From NCBI RefSeq assembly GCF_018413525.1, contig NZ_JAHCDD010000009.1, positions 40,008-104,007 of the forward strand: DNA of 64,000 nt. The letters run 5' to 3'. Of the stretch, positions 7,339 to 16,728 are shown in pieces (position 1 is the first letter of the stretch; each line of letters starts with the position of its first letter). Made by a program: the position numbers and the translations under genes. The DNA comes from Acidovorax sp. CCYZU-2555. GTDB taxonomy: Bacteria > Pseudomonadota > Gammaproteobacteria > Burkholderiales > Burkholderiaceae_C. The notes below the pieces were generated by a model. It was not told where the DNA came from. It searched no databases and worked only from the letters and a program-made list of their open reading frames with translations.

Positions 7339-8895
7339 ATGAAGAGCATATTAGCGCTGGCTGCCGCCCGAAAGGAGCGTCTGGCGGCCCATCCTTTCTT
7401 CGCGTGGATGCGTGACGCCGAGGTCCCTCTGGGCATCAAGCTCGACATCGCGCCGATCATGGCCAACTTCGTCATGAACTTCCGCGACATGAACCTGTGG
7501 TTCATACGCTTCGAAGGCGCCGCCAACGCGTTCGAGCAGGTCATCAACGGCAATACCGACGAGGACGAGACCCACTCGCGTCTCTTCATCGAAGACTGGC
7601 GCAAGCTGCAGCTCGACGAAAAGCTGGGCTGGCGCGCGTCAGACGCGCTGTGGTGGCTGTTCCTGGCGCCGGAGACCGAGCCGTTTCGCGCCTACGCGTT
7701 CGACTTCGCGCGGATGACGGTGGTCGACCGCGGCGATCCGCTGCTGCGCTTTGCCCATTCGGAGGCCGGCGAAGCCTGTGGCAATGCCTTCTTCAGCGCC
7801 GTGAGCCCGCTGGCGGTCGAGCTGCGGCGCCGGACAGACGTCGATTACCGCTATTTCGGCGACTATCACCTGCAGCGCGAGCAGGGACATGTGATTGCGT
7901 CCGAAGGCGTGTTCGACCGCCAGCAGCTCGATCCGCAGCGGCGCGAAAAAGGCCTGGTGCTGGCCAACGCGATGTTCGACATCTTCTTCGGCATGCACGA
8001 CTGCTTCAATGCCTATGCGCGCAACTACGTCGGGCGCGGTGTCGCGCCGCAGCGCACGCGCCGGCCCCTGCCACCGATGCGGCCCCGGCCAGATGCCGGG
8101 CCGCCACAGGCGCAGGCGATCGTGGGACGCCATGCCGAGGTGCAACGCGTGCTGGAGAGCCGCAAGGCGGGCACGGCGCGCCATCCCTTCTATGCATGGC
8201 TGCAGGCCAGCGGCCCGCTGTCGCCGCTGCGCCGCCTGCAGCGCTTCATTCCGATGTGGGTGATGGACATCATGGGCTATCGCGACCTGAACCGTTACGC
8301 GCTGCGCTTCAAGTCGCCGCAGCAGCTCGACGAGCGCGCCTTCAACCGCTGGGTGCAGGCGCTGGAGACGCACAGCGAACTGTTCCTCAACGACTGGGAT
8401 GCCTTGGGCATGGACGCGGCCCTGGGCTGGCGTTCCAGCGACACGCTCGAATTCCTCTTCCTCGATTCCGGCACCGACCTGCACCGCTGCAACATCGCCA
8501 AGTTCACCAAGCTCGCGCTCGCGCATGAATCGACCGTGCTGCGGTTCTGGCTGCTCGAGGCGCTCGAAGCCAGCGGCGAGGCCTTCTTCGCGAACACCCG
8601 CGAACTCGCGCTGGCCGTCGAGCGCGACACCGGCCAGCGGCTCGACTATCTCGCCGACCGGCATTACCTCGCCCATGCCGACGGCGAGATCGACCCCGGG
8701 CGAAGCTATCCGTTCAAGAGCGAGCCGCTGAGCGCCGAGCAGGCACGGGTCGCGGTCGCCATGGTCCACACAGTGTTTGACGCCGTCGATGCGCAGCTGA
8801 GCCTGTCGCTGGACGTTGCCGCGCAGGATCGCCTGGGCATAGATCGCACCGACCCCGGCAGCCCCAGCCGGGCCGCGGTCACGAGCCCGGCATGA
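7339..8895 (+). CDS. Tandem haem-oxygenase-like (iron-containing redox) protein
   Basis: The 518-residue protein has two homologous halves (about 1-235 and 265-490), aligned by HPF(F/Y)AW, (E)THS-LF--DW, GWR(A/S)SD, LRF----EA-EA-G-AFF and Y---D-H. In the first half, Glu145, His177, Glu181 and His184 keep the Glu-x31-His-x3-(Asp/Glu)-x2-His spacing I recall from haem-oxygenase-like diiron enzymes such as CADD, with His79 on the first helix. In the second half His345, Glu410 and His442 remain, but the position matching His184 is Gly449 and that matching Glu181 is His446, so its site looks degenerate. Its stop overlaps the P450 start (ATGA), so the two are co-translated. Such enzymes do O2-dependent oxidations (decarboxylation, N-oxygenation, C-C cleavage). 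Substrate unknown; the diiron assignment is inferred from motif spacing. Confidence 0.65.
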   Translation: MKSILALAAARKERLAAHPFFAWMRDAEVPLGIKLDIAPIMANFVMNFRDMNLWFIRFEGAANAFEQVINGNTDEDETHSRLFIEDWRKLQLDEKLGWRASDALWWLFLAPETEPFRAYAFDFARMTVVDRGDPLLRFAHSEAGEACGNAFFSAVSPLAVELRRRTDVDYRYFGDYHLQREQGHVIASEGVFDRQQLDPQRREKGLVLANAMFDIFFGMHDCFNAYARNYVGRGVAPQRTRRPLPPMRPRPDAGPPQAQAIVGRHAEVQRVLESRKAGTARHPFYAWLQASGPLSPLRRLQRFIPMWVMDIMGYRDLNRYALRFKSPQQLDERAFNRWVQALETHSELFLNDWDALGMDAALGWRSSDTLEFLFLDSGTDLHRCNIAKFTKLALAHESTVLRFWLLEALEASGEAFFANTRELALAVERDTGQRLDYLADRHYLAHADGEIDPGRSYPFKSEPLSAEQARVAVAMVHTVFDAVDAQLSLSLDVAAQDRLGIDRTDPGSPSRAAVTSPA

Positions 8896-10232
8896 GCGCG
8901 CGCCCGCTGCCGCCGGGGCCGCGCTGGCTGAGACCGCTGAACTTCTTCCAGGCCGGGCTCACGCCGCCGGTGCAGGTGCTGGCGCGCCTGGCCGCAAGAT
9001 ATGGCGACCCGTTCCGCGTGTCGTACTTCTCGCGCCCCGTCACGTTCACCGGCAACCCCGAGGCGCTGCGCACGATCTACACGGCCAGCCCCGACTGCTT
9101 CGATGTGTGGGGCGGGGGCTTCATCGAGCCGGTGTTCGGCAAAGCGTCGGTGGTGGTGATCTCGGGTGACCGGCACCGACAGGACCGCAATATCCTCGCG
9201 CCGGCGTTCAGCGGACCCGCGATGCGCGCGGATGGCGCGACCATGGCCGCGGTCGCCGAGGAAAAGATGGCGCAGGTCGAGGTCGGGCGCCCGTTCCGCA
9301 TGCTCGATGTGACCCAGCGCATCACGCTCGACATCATGATCCGGGTGGTATTCGGCATGCAGGACGCGGCGCGGGTCACGCGCACCCGTGCGGCGGTGCT
9401 CGAACTCATCGAGTCGTTGCATGTGGTCCTCTTTCTTTTTCCGTCGGCGCGCCGCGTTCTGGGCGGCCATGGCCCCTGGGCCAGAAACCAGCGCGCGGTG
9501 GACGCATTGGCCGGGCTGCTGCTGGAACAGATGCGCGCACGCCGCGCATCGGGCACGCTCGGAGACGATCTGCTGGGCCGGCTGCTGGCGGCGCGCTACG
9601 ACGACGGCTGGGGCATGAGCGACGCGGAAATCCTCGATCAACTGCGCGGGCTGCTGTTTGCCGGGCATGAGGCCACGGCCACGGTGCTGGCCTGGATCTT
9701 TTATTGGCTGGGGCGCGAGCCGGCGGTGCATGACCGCATTGCGCAGGAGATCGACGACCTGGGGCCCGCGCCCTCGCCCGAAGCGCTGGCGGCGCTGCCG
9801 TATCTCGAAGTGGTCTGCAAGGAGTGCCTGCGGCTTTATCCGCCGGTGGTCGATCCGGCGCGTGTCGTGCGCGCGCCGTTCGAGTTGCTGGGCTATACGA
9901 TTCCCGCGGGCGAGGTGCTGCGCGCCTCGAGCGCGCTGCTGCATTCCCGGCCCGAACTCTATCCCGAGCCCTGGCGCTTCCGGCCCGAGCGCTTCCTGGA
10001 GCGCAGGTATTCGCCGTTCGAATACATCCCTTTCGGCGGCGGCGCGCGCCGCTGCCTGGGCGCGGCGTTCGCGATGTATGAATTGAAGGTCGTCGTCGCG
10101 ACCATCGTGCGCCACCATCGCCTGCGGCTGCTTGGCTCGCAGACGGTGGTGCACGCGCGCCGCGCGCTGAGCCTGGGGCCGCGCGGCGGCATTCCCATGA
10201 TCGTGCAGGAACGGCGGCGCGGACCGCAGTGA
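8892..10232 (+). CDS. Cytochrome P450
   Basis: Soluble haem monooxygenase, 446 residues, beginning with the Pro-rich LPPGPRWLRPL. The I-helix oxygen-activation motif is AGHEAT (257-262), the K-helix ExxR is ECLR (311-314), PERF is RPERF (364-368) and the haem-binding loop is FGGGARRCLG with Cys388 as the axial ligand. It resembles CYP110-like bacterial P450s that act on fatty acids or terpenes. It overlaps the preceding gene by 4 bp and is followed directly by an MFS exporter. No ferredoxin or reductase is nearby, so electron supply must come from elsewhere. Substrate unknown. Confidence 0.93.
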   Translation: MSARPLPPGPRWLRPLNFFQAGLTPPVQVLARLAARYGDPFRVSYFSRPVTFTGNPEALRTIYTASPDCFDVWGGGFIEPVFGKASVVVISGDRHRQDRNILAPAFSGPAMRADGATMAAVAEEKMAQVEVGRPFRMLDVTQRITLDIMIRVVFGMQDAARVTRTRAAVLELIESLHVVLFLFPSARRVLGGHGPWARNQRAVDALAGLLLEQMRARRASGTLGDDLLGRLLAARYDDGWGMSDAEILDQLRGLLFAGHEATATVLAWIFYWLGREPAVHDRIAQEIDDLGPAPSPEALAALPYLEVVCKECLRLYPPVVDPARVVRAPFELLGYTIPAGEVLRASSALLHSRPELYPEPWRFRPERFLERRYSPFEYIPFGGGARRCLGAAFAMYELKVVVATIVRHHRLRLLGSQTVVHARRALSLGPRGGIPMIVQERRRGPQ

Positions 10233-10303
10233 ATGGTCTGCGCGCCGCGGGGAGTTGTGTTGCGCCGCACAATCGGCAGGTCTGTCTTTCTCCTGCTCTG
10301 GTC

Positions 10304-11545
10304 ATGTCCTCCCCAACGAGCGGCGCCGCGCCGCAAGCTTCCTGGGTCCAGCGCGGCTCGCCGGCCTATCGACGCATCAGCCTGGCGCTGTTTCTCGCGG
10401 GCTTTGCGACGTTCTCGCTGCTGTACTGCGTGCAGCCGCTGCTGCCGGCGTTCGTCGCCCACTTCGGCGTCACGCCCGCGAACAGCGCGCTGTCGCTGTC
10501 GCTGACCACGGGATGTCTCGCGGTGGCCATCGTGCTGGCGGGCGCGCTGTCCGAAGGCCTGGGGCGGCGCGGCCTGATGTTTGTCTCCATGCTGCTGGCG
10601 GCGCTGTGCAATCTCGCGGCCAGCCTGGCGCCGAGCTGGGAGACGCTGCTTGCGGCGCGCGCGCTCGAAGGCTTTCTGCTCGGCGGCGTGCCGGCCGTGG
10701 CCATGGCCTACCTGTCCGAAGAGATCGAGCCCCGGGGGCTGGGCTTTGCGATGGGGCTTTATGTCGGCGGTTCGGCGCTGGGCGGAATGCTCGGGCGCGT
10801 GGCCATGGGCGTGATGACCGAATACGTCGACTGGCATATTGCGCTGGCCGCGCTGAGCCTGGTCAATCTGTGCGCGGCCGTCGGTTTCTATCTGCTGCTG
10901 CCCGCGTCGCGCAACTTCGTGCGCAAGTCGGGCCTGGGCGCGGCCTACCATCTGCAGGCCTGGGGCCGGCATCTGGCCCAGCCCGGTCTGTTGTCGCTGT
11001 TCCTGATCGGCTTCGGCCTGATGGGCGTGTTCGTCAGCATTTATAACTACGTCGGCTTTCTGCTGGCTGGCGCGCCCCATGCGCTGAGCTCCTTGCAGAT
11101 CAGCCATGTGTTCTATGCCTATCTGTTCGGCGTGGTGGCCTCGCCCGTGGCCGGCGCGCTGGCCGACCGCTTCGGCCGTGCGCCCGTGCTGCTGAGCGGC
11201 GTGGCGCTGATGGCGCTGGGCGTGCTGCTGACCTTGGCGGCGCAGCTGAGCGCCATCGTGCTGGGCATCGCGCTGCTGACCATGGGCTTCTTCACCGCGC
11301 ATTCCGTGGCCAGCGGCTGGGTGGGCCGGCTTGCGACCCAGGCCAAGGGCCATGCGTCGTCGCTTTATTTGCTCGGCTATTACCTGGGGTCCAGCCTGCT
11401 GGGCGCGGGCGGCGGCTGGTTCCTGCAGAACACCGGCTGGCCGGGTCTGGTGGCCAGCATGCTGGTGCTGCTGGCCGGGGTGCTGTTGCTGGCGCTGCGC
11501 GTAAAGCGCCTGGCGCCCAAGGCAAAGGCCGCTGCGGCGCTGTAG
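10304..11545 (+). CDS. MFS transporter (YnfM-like)
   Basis: A 413-residue major facilitator protein with about 12 hydrophobic helices. LFLAGFATFSLLYCVQPLLP and the loop GALSEGLGRRGLMF (motif A-like) are typical of the YnfM/CynX-type exporters. ATG 10304 (MSSPTSG) begins just before the first helix. A GTG at 10229 overlapping the P450 stop is in frame and would add 25 residues, but neither start has a strong ribosome-binding site. Being last in the unit, it probably exports or imports the product/substrate of the two oxidative enzymes. Confidence 0.85.
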   Translation: MSSPTSGAAPQASWVQRGSPAYRRISLALFLAGFATFSLLYCVQPLLPAFVAHFGVTPANSALSLSLTTGCLAVAIVLAGALSEGLGRRGLMFVSMLLAALCNLAASLAPSWETLLAARALEGFLLGGVPAVAMAYLSEEIEPRGLGFAMGLYVGGSALGGMLGRVAMGVMTEYVDWHIALAALSLVNLCAAVGFYLLLPASRNFVRKSGLGAAYHLQAWGRHLAQPGLLSLFLIGFGLMGVFVSIYNYVGFLLAGAPHALSSLQISHVFYAYLFGVVASPVAGALADRFGRAPVLLSGVALMALGVLLTLAAQLSAIVLGIALLTMGFFTAHSVASGWVGRLATQAKGHASSLYLLGYYLGSSLLGAGGGWFLQNTGWPGLVASMLVLLAGVLLLALRVKRLAPKAKAAAAL

Positions 11546-11558
11546 ACAGGCAGTTCAT

Positions 11559-11582
11559 CCTTCGACGCGCTCAGGACGAAGG
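11559..11582. repeat. Short dispersed palindromic repeat (CTTCGA...CTCAGGACGAA type)
   Basis: CCTTCGACGCGC followed by TCAGGACGAAGG forms a stem (CCTTCG/CGAAGG). It closely resembles the very common proteobacterial intergenic repeat CTTCGACAGGCTCAGGACGAA. It is placed right after the MFS stop and before the ahcY leader. Confidence 0.55.
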
Positions 11583-11612
11583 GGGGCGAGCAGCATGCCG
11601 CCCGCTTTTTAG

Positions 11613-11735
11613 TACAATACCGGCTTTCCGAGGAGCGTTGCAGCGCACCCCCGCACTATTTCGGTGCCCGGCGGTACGTGAGGCTCGGAACCCGCCGCGC
11701 GGCCTGTGCCCCGGCGTCAGCAACGACGCTCGCCC
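11613..11735 (+). ncRNA. SAH riboswitch upstream of ahcY
   Basis: The aptamer runs about 11624-11735. CCGAG (11628-11632) pairs with CTCGG (11674-11678), and GAGCGT (11633-11638) pairs with ACGCTC (11726-11731), giving the long-range pairing of the S-adenosylhomocysteine riboswitch. The conserved CCGAGGAGCG-TGC, GGCTCGGAA and CAACGACGCTC blocks are all present. A TACAAT -10-like box lies at 11613-11618. SAH binding is known to turn on ahcY expression in this class, clearing the toxic by-product of methylation. The distance to the ahcY ATG (about 65 bases) is usual. Confidence 0.93.
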
Positions 11736-11800
11736 ACGTCGTCTGTGCGGTGAGTGTCTTCCCCCAGAGCGTGGTTTTGCCATCCGTAACGGAGAAAACC

Positions 11801-13231
11801 ATGAACGCAGCTATCCCCCTGAACCCCGTCGAATCGGCCATCGCCGACATTTCCCTGGCCAACTGGGGCCACAAGGAAATCCGCATCGCCGAGACCGAAA
11901 TGCCCGGCCTGATGGCGATCCGCGAAGAATTCGCCGCCGCCCAGCCGCTCAAGGGCGCGCGCATCACCGGCTCGCTGCACATGACCATTCAAACGGCCGT
12001 GCTGATCGAGACGCTGCAGGCCCTGGGTGCGCAAGTGCGCTGGGCATCGTGCAACATCTTCTCGACGCAGGACCATGCAGCCGCGGCCATCGCCGACGGC
12101 GGCACGCCGGTGTTCGCCATCAAGGGCGAGTCGCTGGCCGACTACTGGGACTACACCCACCGCATCTTCGACTTCGGCCCCAAGGGCAGCGAAGGCGAAG
12201 GTCCGAACATGATTCTTGACGATGGCGGCGATGCCACCATGCTGATGCATCTGGGCCAGAAGGCCGAGAAGGACCTGTCGGTGCTGGCCAACCCCGGCAG
12301 CGAAGAGGAAGTCATCATGTTCGCCGCGATCAAGGCAAAGCTGGCCGTTGACGCCACCTGGTACACGCGCAAGTCGGCCGAAATCATCGGCGTGACCGAA
12401 GAAACCACGACCGGCGTGCACCGCCTGAACGAAATGTCGGCCAAGGGCACGCTGCTGTTCCGCGCCATCAACGTCAACGACTCGGTGACCAAGAGCAAGT
12501 TCGACAACCTGTACGGCTGCCGCGAATCGCTGGTCGACGGCATCAAGCGCGCGACCGACGTGATGATCGCCGGCAAGGTCGCCGTGGTCGCTGGCTACGG
12601 TGACGTGGGCAAGGGCTGCGCCCAGGCGCTGCGCGCACTGAGCGCCCAGGTCTGGGTCACGGAAATCGACCCGATCAACGCGCTGCAAGCGGCGATGGAG
12701 GGCTACAAGGTCGTGACCATGGAATGGGCGGCCGACAAGGCCGACATCTTCGTGACCACCACCGGCAACCGCGACATCATCCGCCACGAGCACATGGTGG
12801 CGATGAAGGACCAGGCCATCGTCTGCAACATCGGTCACTTCGACAATGAAATCGATGTCGCATCGATCGAAAAGTACGAGTGGGAAGAAATCAAGCCCCA
12901 GGTCGACCACATCAAGTTCCCCGACGGCAAGAAGATCATTCTGCTGGCCAAGGGTCGTCTGGTGAACCTGGGCTGCGCCACCGGCCACCCCAGCTTCGTG
13001 ATGAGCGCTTCGTTCGCGAACCAGACCATTGCCCAGATCGAGCTGTTCACAAAGCCCGACGCCTACGAAGTCGGCAAGGTCTACGTGCTGCCCAAGCTGC
13101 TGGACGAAAAGGTCGCCCGCCTGCACCTGAAGAAGGTCGGCGCGATGCTGACCGAGCTGACCGAAGGCCAGGCCGCCTATATCGGCGTGTCCCAACAAGG
13201 CCCTTACAAGCCCGATACGTACCGCTACTAA
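11801..13231 (+). CDS. ahcY: Adenosylhomocysteinase
   Basis: Hydrolyses S-adenosylhomocysteine to adenosine and homocysteine. The 476-residue product starts [20 protein letters not shown] after a GGAG ribosome-binding site. NAD-binding [13 protein letters not shown] and the C-terminal KPDTYRY are characteristic (Lys and Tyr close the neighbour's NAD site in the tetramer). The preceding in-frame codons belong to the riboswitch leader and were excluded. First gene of an activated-methyl-cycle cluster with tlyA and metF. Confidence 0.97.
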   Translation: MNAAIPLNPVESAIADISLANWGHKEIRIAETEMPGLMAIREEFAAAQPLKGARITGSLHMTIQTAVLIETLQALGAQVRWASCNIFSTQDHAAAAIADGGTPVFAIKGESLADYWDYTHRIFDFGPKGSEGEGPNMILDDGGDATMLMHLGQKAEKDLSVLANPGSEEEVIMFAAIKAKLAVDATWYTRKSAEIIGVTEETTTGVHRLNEMSAKGTLLFRAINVNDSVTKSKFDNLYGCRESLVDGIKRATDVMIAGKVAVVAGYGDVGKGCAQALRALSAQVWVTEIDPINALQAAMEGYKVVTMEWAADKADIFVTTTGNRDIIRHEHMVAMKDQAIVCNIGHFDNEIDVASIEKYEWEEIKPQVDHIKFPDGKKIILLAKGRLVNLGCATGHPSFVMSASFANQTIAQIELFTKPDAYEVGKVYVLPKLLDEKVARLHLKKVGAMLTELTEGQAAYIGVSQQGPYKPDTYRY

Positions 13232-13241
13232 AAGCGGACCA

Positions 13242-13327
13242 GGCCATGCCGCGTGCCGGCATGGCCGCCAGATACTTTTTTCGCCCCTTCGATGGGGTGG
13301 CTTTGCCGTCGGCCTTCAGGCCGGCGG
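13242..13327 (+). terminator. Two hairpins between ahcY and tlyA (possible terminator/attenuator)
   Basis: Hairpin 1: GGCCATGCCG / CGGCATGGCC (13242-13251 with 13257-13266), followed nine bases later by T6 (13276-13281). Hairpin 2: CCGTCGGCC-TTCA-GGCCGGCGG (13306-13327), followed at a distance by a T-rich stretch. Each T-run is a little too far for a textbook terminator, so partial read-through into tlyA-metF is possible. Confidence 0.5.
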
Positions 13328-13357
13328 TCGCGATTTCTTTTTAAGACGGATTTCTCC

Positions 13358-14140
13358 ATGCGTGCCGATCAATTGCTAGTAGACCAGGGCCTGGCCGCCT
13401 CACGCGCGCAGGCGCAGCGCCTGATTGCTTCGGGCGTCGAGTGGCGCACCGCGGCCACGGGCGTGTGGCAAGCCATCAAGAAGAACAGCGAAGACCTCGC
13501 CGGCGATGCCGAGCTGCAGCTGCTCGATCAGGCCGCGGCGCGCTATGTGTCGCGCGGCGGGCTCAAGCTCGAAGGCGCGCTGGCGTCGTTCAAGCTCACG
13601 GCGCAGGGCAAGTGGTGCCTCGACGTGGGCCAGTCCACGGGCGGCTTCACCGACTGCCTGCTGCAGCAGGGCGCCGAGCGCGTGGTCGGCGTCGATGTGG
13701 GCCATGACCAGCTCAACCTGACGCTGCGCGGCCACGAGAAGATCGTGTGTCTGGAGCGCGTCAATGCGCGCACGCTGGATGTCGACACGCTGATCGAAGC
13801 CGGTGCGTTCGAAGGCGCGCCCGATGAATCGCAGCAGTTCGACCTGATCGTCGGCGACCTGTCCTTCATCTCGCAGACGCTGGTGCTGCCGGCCGTGGTG
13901 CCTTTCCTGGCACCGGGCGCAGACCTGGTGATGCTGGTCAAGCCGCAGTTCGAACTCCAGCCCGAGCATATCGGCAAGGGCGGCATGGTGCGCGACACGG
14001 CGTCGTACGCCGTGGTCGAGAAGCGCATCCGCGAATGCCTGGCCGAACTGGGCCTGGAAGTGCGCGGCTGGATCGACAGCCCCATCACCGGCGGTGACGG
14101 CAACCGTGAATTCTTTGTACACGCGCGGAGGAGCGCATGA
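13358..14140 (+). CDS. tlyA: TlyA family rRNA (cytidine-2'-O)-methyltransferase
   Basis: The 260-residue protein has an S4 RNA-binding domain at the N-terminus (MRADQLLVDQGLAASRAQAQ, YVSRGGLKLEGAL near 60-75) and an FtsJ/RrmJ-like SAM-dependent methyltransferase domain (WCLDVGQSTGGFTDCLLQQGA, VGDLSFISQTLVLPA). Family members methylate ribose 2'-OH groups of rRNA, although they were first called haemolysins. It overlaps metF by 4 bp (ATGA), so SAM-using TlyA is co-translated with the methyl-cycle enzyme. ATG 13358 is chosen because the upstream in-frame residues are not S4-like. Confidence 0.9.
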   Translation: MRADQLLVDQGLAASRAQAQRLIASGVEWRTAATGVWQAIKKNSEDLAGDAELQLLDQAAARYVSRGGLKLEGALASFKLTAQGKWCLDVGQSTGGFTDCLLQQGAERVVGVDVGHDQLNLTLRGHEKIVCLERVNARTLDVDTLIEAGAFEGAPDESQQFDLIVGDLSFISQTLVLPAVVPFLAPGADLVMLVKPQFELQPEHIGKGGMVRDTASYAVVEKRIRECLAELGLEVRGWIDSPITGGDGNREFFVHARRSA

Positions 14141-14976
14141 TCCAGGCCAGCGCCTTTCCCATCAGCTACGAATTCTTCCCGCCCAAGACCCCCGAAGGCG
14201 CGGAAAAACTGCGCGCCGTGCGCCAGCAACTGTCCGTGCGCCGGCCCGAGTTCTGCTCGGTGACCTATGGCGCTGGTGGCTCGACCCAGTCGGGCACCTT
14301 CAGCCTGGTGCAGGAAATCCAGCAGGAAGGCATGAGCGCGGCTTCGCACTTCTCGTGCGTGGGCGCGACGCGCGAAAGCGTGCGCGCCGAGCTGCGCCAA
14401 CTGCAATCCATGGGCATTTCGCGCCTGGTCGCGCTGCGCGGCGATCTGCCCAGCGGCTACGGCCTGGGCGGTGAGTTCCAGTACGCGAGCGATCTGGTGG
14501 CGTTCATTCGCGCGGAGTTCGGCGACGCCTTCCACATCGAAGTCGCGGCCTATCCCGAAATGCACCCCCAGGCGCGCTCGCCCGACGCCGACCTGCAGGC
14601 GTTCGCCGCCAAGGTCAACGCCGGTGCCGACTCGGCGATCACGCAGTATTTCTACAACGCCGACGCCTACTTCCGCTTTGTCGACAGCGCACGCGCGCTG
14701 GGCCTGGACGTTCCCGTGGTGCCCGGCATCATGCCCATCACCAGCTCGACGCAGCTGTTGCGCTTTTCGGACGCCTGCGGCGCCGAGATTCCGCGCTGGA
14801 TCCGTCTGCGCCTGCAGGGCTATGGCGATGACACTGCATCCATCAAGGCTTTTGGCTTGGATGTGGTGACCGAATTGTGCGAACGTCTGCGCAGTCAAGG
14901 TGCACCCAGCCTGCACTTCTACACCATGAACCAGAGCGCCGCCGTACTGGCCATCGCCCAGCGGCTGGGCTTGTAA
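14137..14976 (+). CDS. metF: 5,10-methylenetetrahydrofolate reductase
   Basis: Flavoprotein that reduces methylene-THF to methyl-THF, the methyl donor for methionine synthesis. The 279-residue protein has ISYEFFPPKTPEG at the start, FCSVTYGAGGSTQSGT (folate/FAD site), LVALRGDLPSG, and FYTMNQSAAVLAIAQRLGL at the C-terminus. The size is that of bacterial MetF. The start codon overlaps the tlyA stop. Together with ahcY it serves methionine/SAM recycling. Confidence 0.96.
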   Translation: MIQASAFPISYEFFPPKTPEGAEKLRAVRQQLSVRRPEFCSVTYGAGGSTQSGTFSLVQEIQQEGMSAASHFSCVGATRESVRAELRQLQSMGISRLVALRGDLPSGYGLGGEFQYASDLVAFIRAEFGDAFHIEVAAYPEMHPQARSPDADLQAFAAKVNAGADSAITQYFYNADAYFRFVDSARALGLDVPVVPGIMPITSSTQLLRFSDACGAEIPRWIRLRLQGYGDDTASIKAFGLDVVTELCERLRSQGAPSLHFYTMNQSAAVLAIAQRLGL

Positions 14977-15029
14977 TCATTGCGGCCGGCCCGGCGTTGC
15001 GCGCTTGCGCCGCCATTCCAGGAGACACA

Positions 15030-15800
15030 ATGGATGAAAGCAATAGCCGCCTCGCGCGGTGGATGCGCTGGTCGGGCGTGGTCGGCATGTCGTTATGGCT
15101 TGCTGCCTGTACGCCCCTGCCCGTAGCCCCGGAGTCCGACGAAGCGCTGTCGACCTGCACCGTGCCCGTGGGCGGCGGTGAGGGCGACACCACGACCCAG
15201 CCCTGTCCCGCACCGTCCGAGTCGCTGCAGCCGCTAGAGCCTTTCGAGCGCCCCGCGCCGTCCCGGCCGCGGCCGCCGCGCAAGCCCAAACCGGCGCTGC
15301 CGCCCGTGGTCGAGCCCGCCGAGCCGCCGGCGTCGTCGACCTATGACCTGTCGCCGCCGCGCGAAAGCGATCAGCAAGGTCTCGCGTCCTGGTACGGTCC
15401 GCGCTTTCACGGCCGGCGCACCGCCAGCGGCGAGCGCTTCGACAGCCAGGATCTGACGGCCGCGCACCGTACGCTGGCATTCGGCACGCGCGTGTGCGTG
15501 CGCAGCAGCATCACCGGCAAGGCCGTGGTGGTGCGCATCAATGACCGCGGGCCGTTCTCGCATGGCCGCGTGATCGATCTGAGCCAGGGCGCGGCCGAAG
15601 CGCTGGGCATGGTCGGCCTGGGCATCAAGCCGGTCGAGCTGTGGCAGCTCGACAAGGATGAGGAAGAGTGCCCCGAAATGTTCGACGAAGCCGCGGCCGA
15701 CGCCGAGCCCGCGGCGGCCAAGCCCGTCGCCAATGTGCAGAAGAAAGCCAGCCCCGCGCCGCGCAAGAAAGTCGTGGCGCCCAGGCCGCGCAAGCGCTGA
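15030..15800 (+). CDS. rlpA: RlpA-family septal ring lytic transglycosylase (lipoprotein)
   Basis: A 256-residue lipoprotein. The N-terminal hydrophobic stretch ends in a lipobox (SLWLAAC, about residue 28). A Pro-rich linker follows (about 60-105), then a double-psi beta-barrel RlpA domain ([51 protein letters not shown]). RlpA cleaves denuded glycan strands at the septum in some species. The C-terminus is a Lys/Pro/Ala-rich tail rather than a SPOR domain, so septal targeting may differ. ATG 15030 has a GGAG site 6 bp upstream. Confidence 0.9.
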   Translation: MDESNSRLARWMRWSGVVGMSLWLAACTPLPVAPESDEALSTCTVPVGGGEGDTTTQPCPAPSESLQPLEPFERPAPSRPRPPRKPKPALPPVVEPAEPPASSTYDLSPPRESDQQGLASWYGPRFHGRRTASGERFDSQDLTAAHRTLAFGTRVCVRSSITGKAVVVRINDRGPFSHGRVIDLSQGAAEALGMVGLGIKPVELWQLDKDEEECPEMFDEAAADAEPAAAKPVANVQKKASPAPRKKVVAPRPRKR

Positions 15801-15811
15801 GGCGCGAATGC

Positions 15812-15843
15812 AAAAAAGCCAGGCATCTGCCTGGCTTTTTTTC
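15812..15843. terminator. Bidirectional terminator between rlpA and rlmJ
   Basis: AAAAAAGCCAGGCA-TC-TGCCTGGCTTTTTTT-type stem with A-run and T-run on both sides. It serves the convergent rlpA (plus) and rlmJ (minus). Confidence 0.92.
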
Positions 15844-15861
15844 TGGTTTCGGTGCCGAGAA

Positions 15862-16728
15862 TCAGCCGCCGGATTCGAGCGAGAACGTCGCGTTGCCATC
15901 CTGGCCCAGCAGCTTGACCAGCTGGGGCATGGCGGGCTTGAGCAGTTCCTTGAGCTGGAACGGCGGGCTGATGATGAACATGCCGCTGGCGGGCAGGCCG
16001 CCGCGCTCGGACGTCTTGTTGCTCTTCACGGTCAGCGTCACATGCAGCCAGCTCTTGCCGGCCTTGACGGCCATGGTCTTGAGGCGACGCGGCAGGTCGT
16101 GGGCTTCGGGGCGCGGAATGATCGGGTACCAGACGGCGTAGGTGCCCGTGGGAAAGCGCTTGAGGCTGTCGGTCACCATGTCGAGCACGCGGCCGTAGTC
16201 GGTCTTGATTTCGTAGCTCGGGTCGCACAGCAGCAGCGCGCGGCGCGACACCGGCGGCAGGAATTTCTTCACGCCTTCGAAGCCGTCTTCGTGCAGCACG
16301 GCCAGCTGGCGGCCGGCGTCGAGCTGGGTCACGTTGCCGGCCAGCGAGCGCATGTCGGTCGGGTGCAGCTCGAACAGCTTGAGTTTGTCGTGGGAGCGCA
16401 ACAGTGCCTGGCTGATGAATGGCGAGCCCGGATAGTTGCGGATGGTGCTGCCCTGATTGAAGGAGCGCACCAGCGCCAGGTATTCCTGCAGGATGGGCGC
16501 GAGCTCTTCGGTCGGCGTGGCCGCGAGCTTGAGCACGCCTTCGCTGGCTTCACCGCTCTTGCTGGCGTAGTCGCCGTCGAGGCGGTACAGGCCCGCGCCG
16601 GCGTGCGTATCCAGAACGGTCAACGCCGCGTCTTTCTGCGTGAGGTATTGCAAGGTGGCAATCAGCACCGCGTGCTTGAGCACGTCGGCGTGGTTGCCCG
16701 CATGGAAGGCGTGGCGATAACTGAACAT
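15862..16728 (-). CDS. rlmJ: 23S rRNA (adenine-2030-N6)-methyltransferase
   Basis: The 288-residue product begins with the invariant [19 protein letters not shown]. It has the SAM-binding [12 protein letters not shown] region near 50 and the N6-adenine methyltransferase motif LLCDPSYE (a DPPY variant) near 165. RlmJ modifies A2030 of 23S rRNA. It stands alone, convergent with rlpA. Confidence 0.95.
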   Translation of the reverse strand: MFSYRHAFHAGNHADVLKHAVLIATLQYLTQKDAALTVLDTHAGAGLYRLDGDYASKSGEASEGVLKLAATPTEELAPILQEYLALVRSFNQGSTIRNYPGSPFISQALLRSHDKLKLFELHPTDMRSLAGNVTQLDAGRQLAVLHEDGFEGVKKFLPPVSRRALLLCDPSYEIKTDYGRVLDMVTDSLKRFPTGTYAVWYPIIPRPEAHDLPRRLKTMAVKAGKSWLHVTLTVKSNKTSERGGLPASGMFIISPPFQLKELLKPAMPQLVKLLGQDGNATFSLESGG

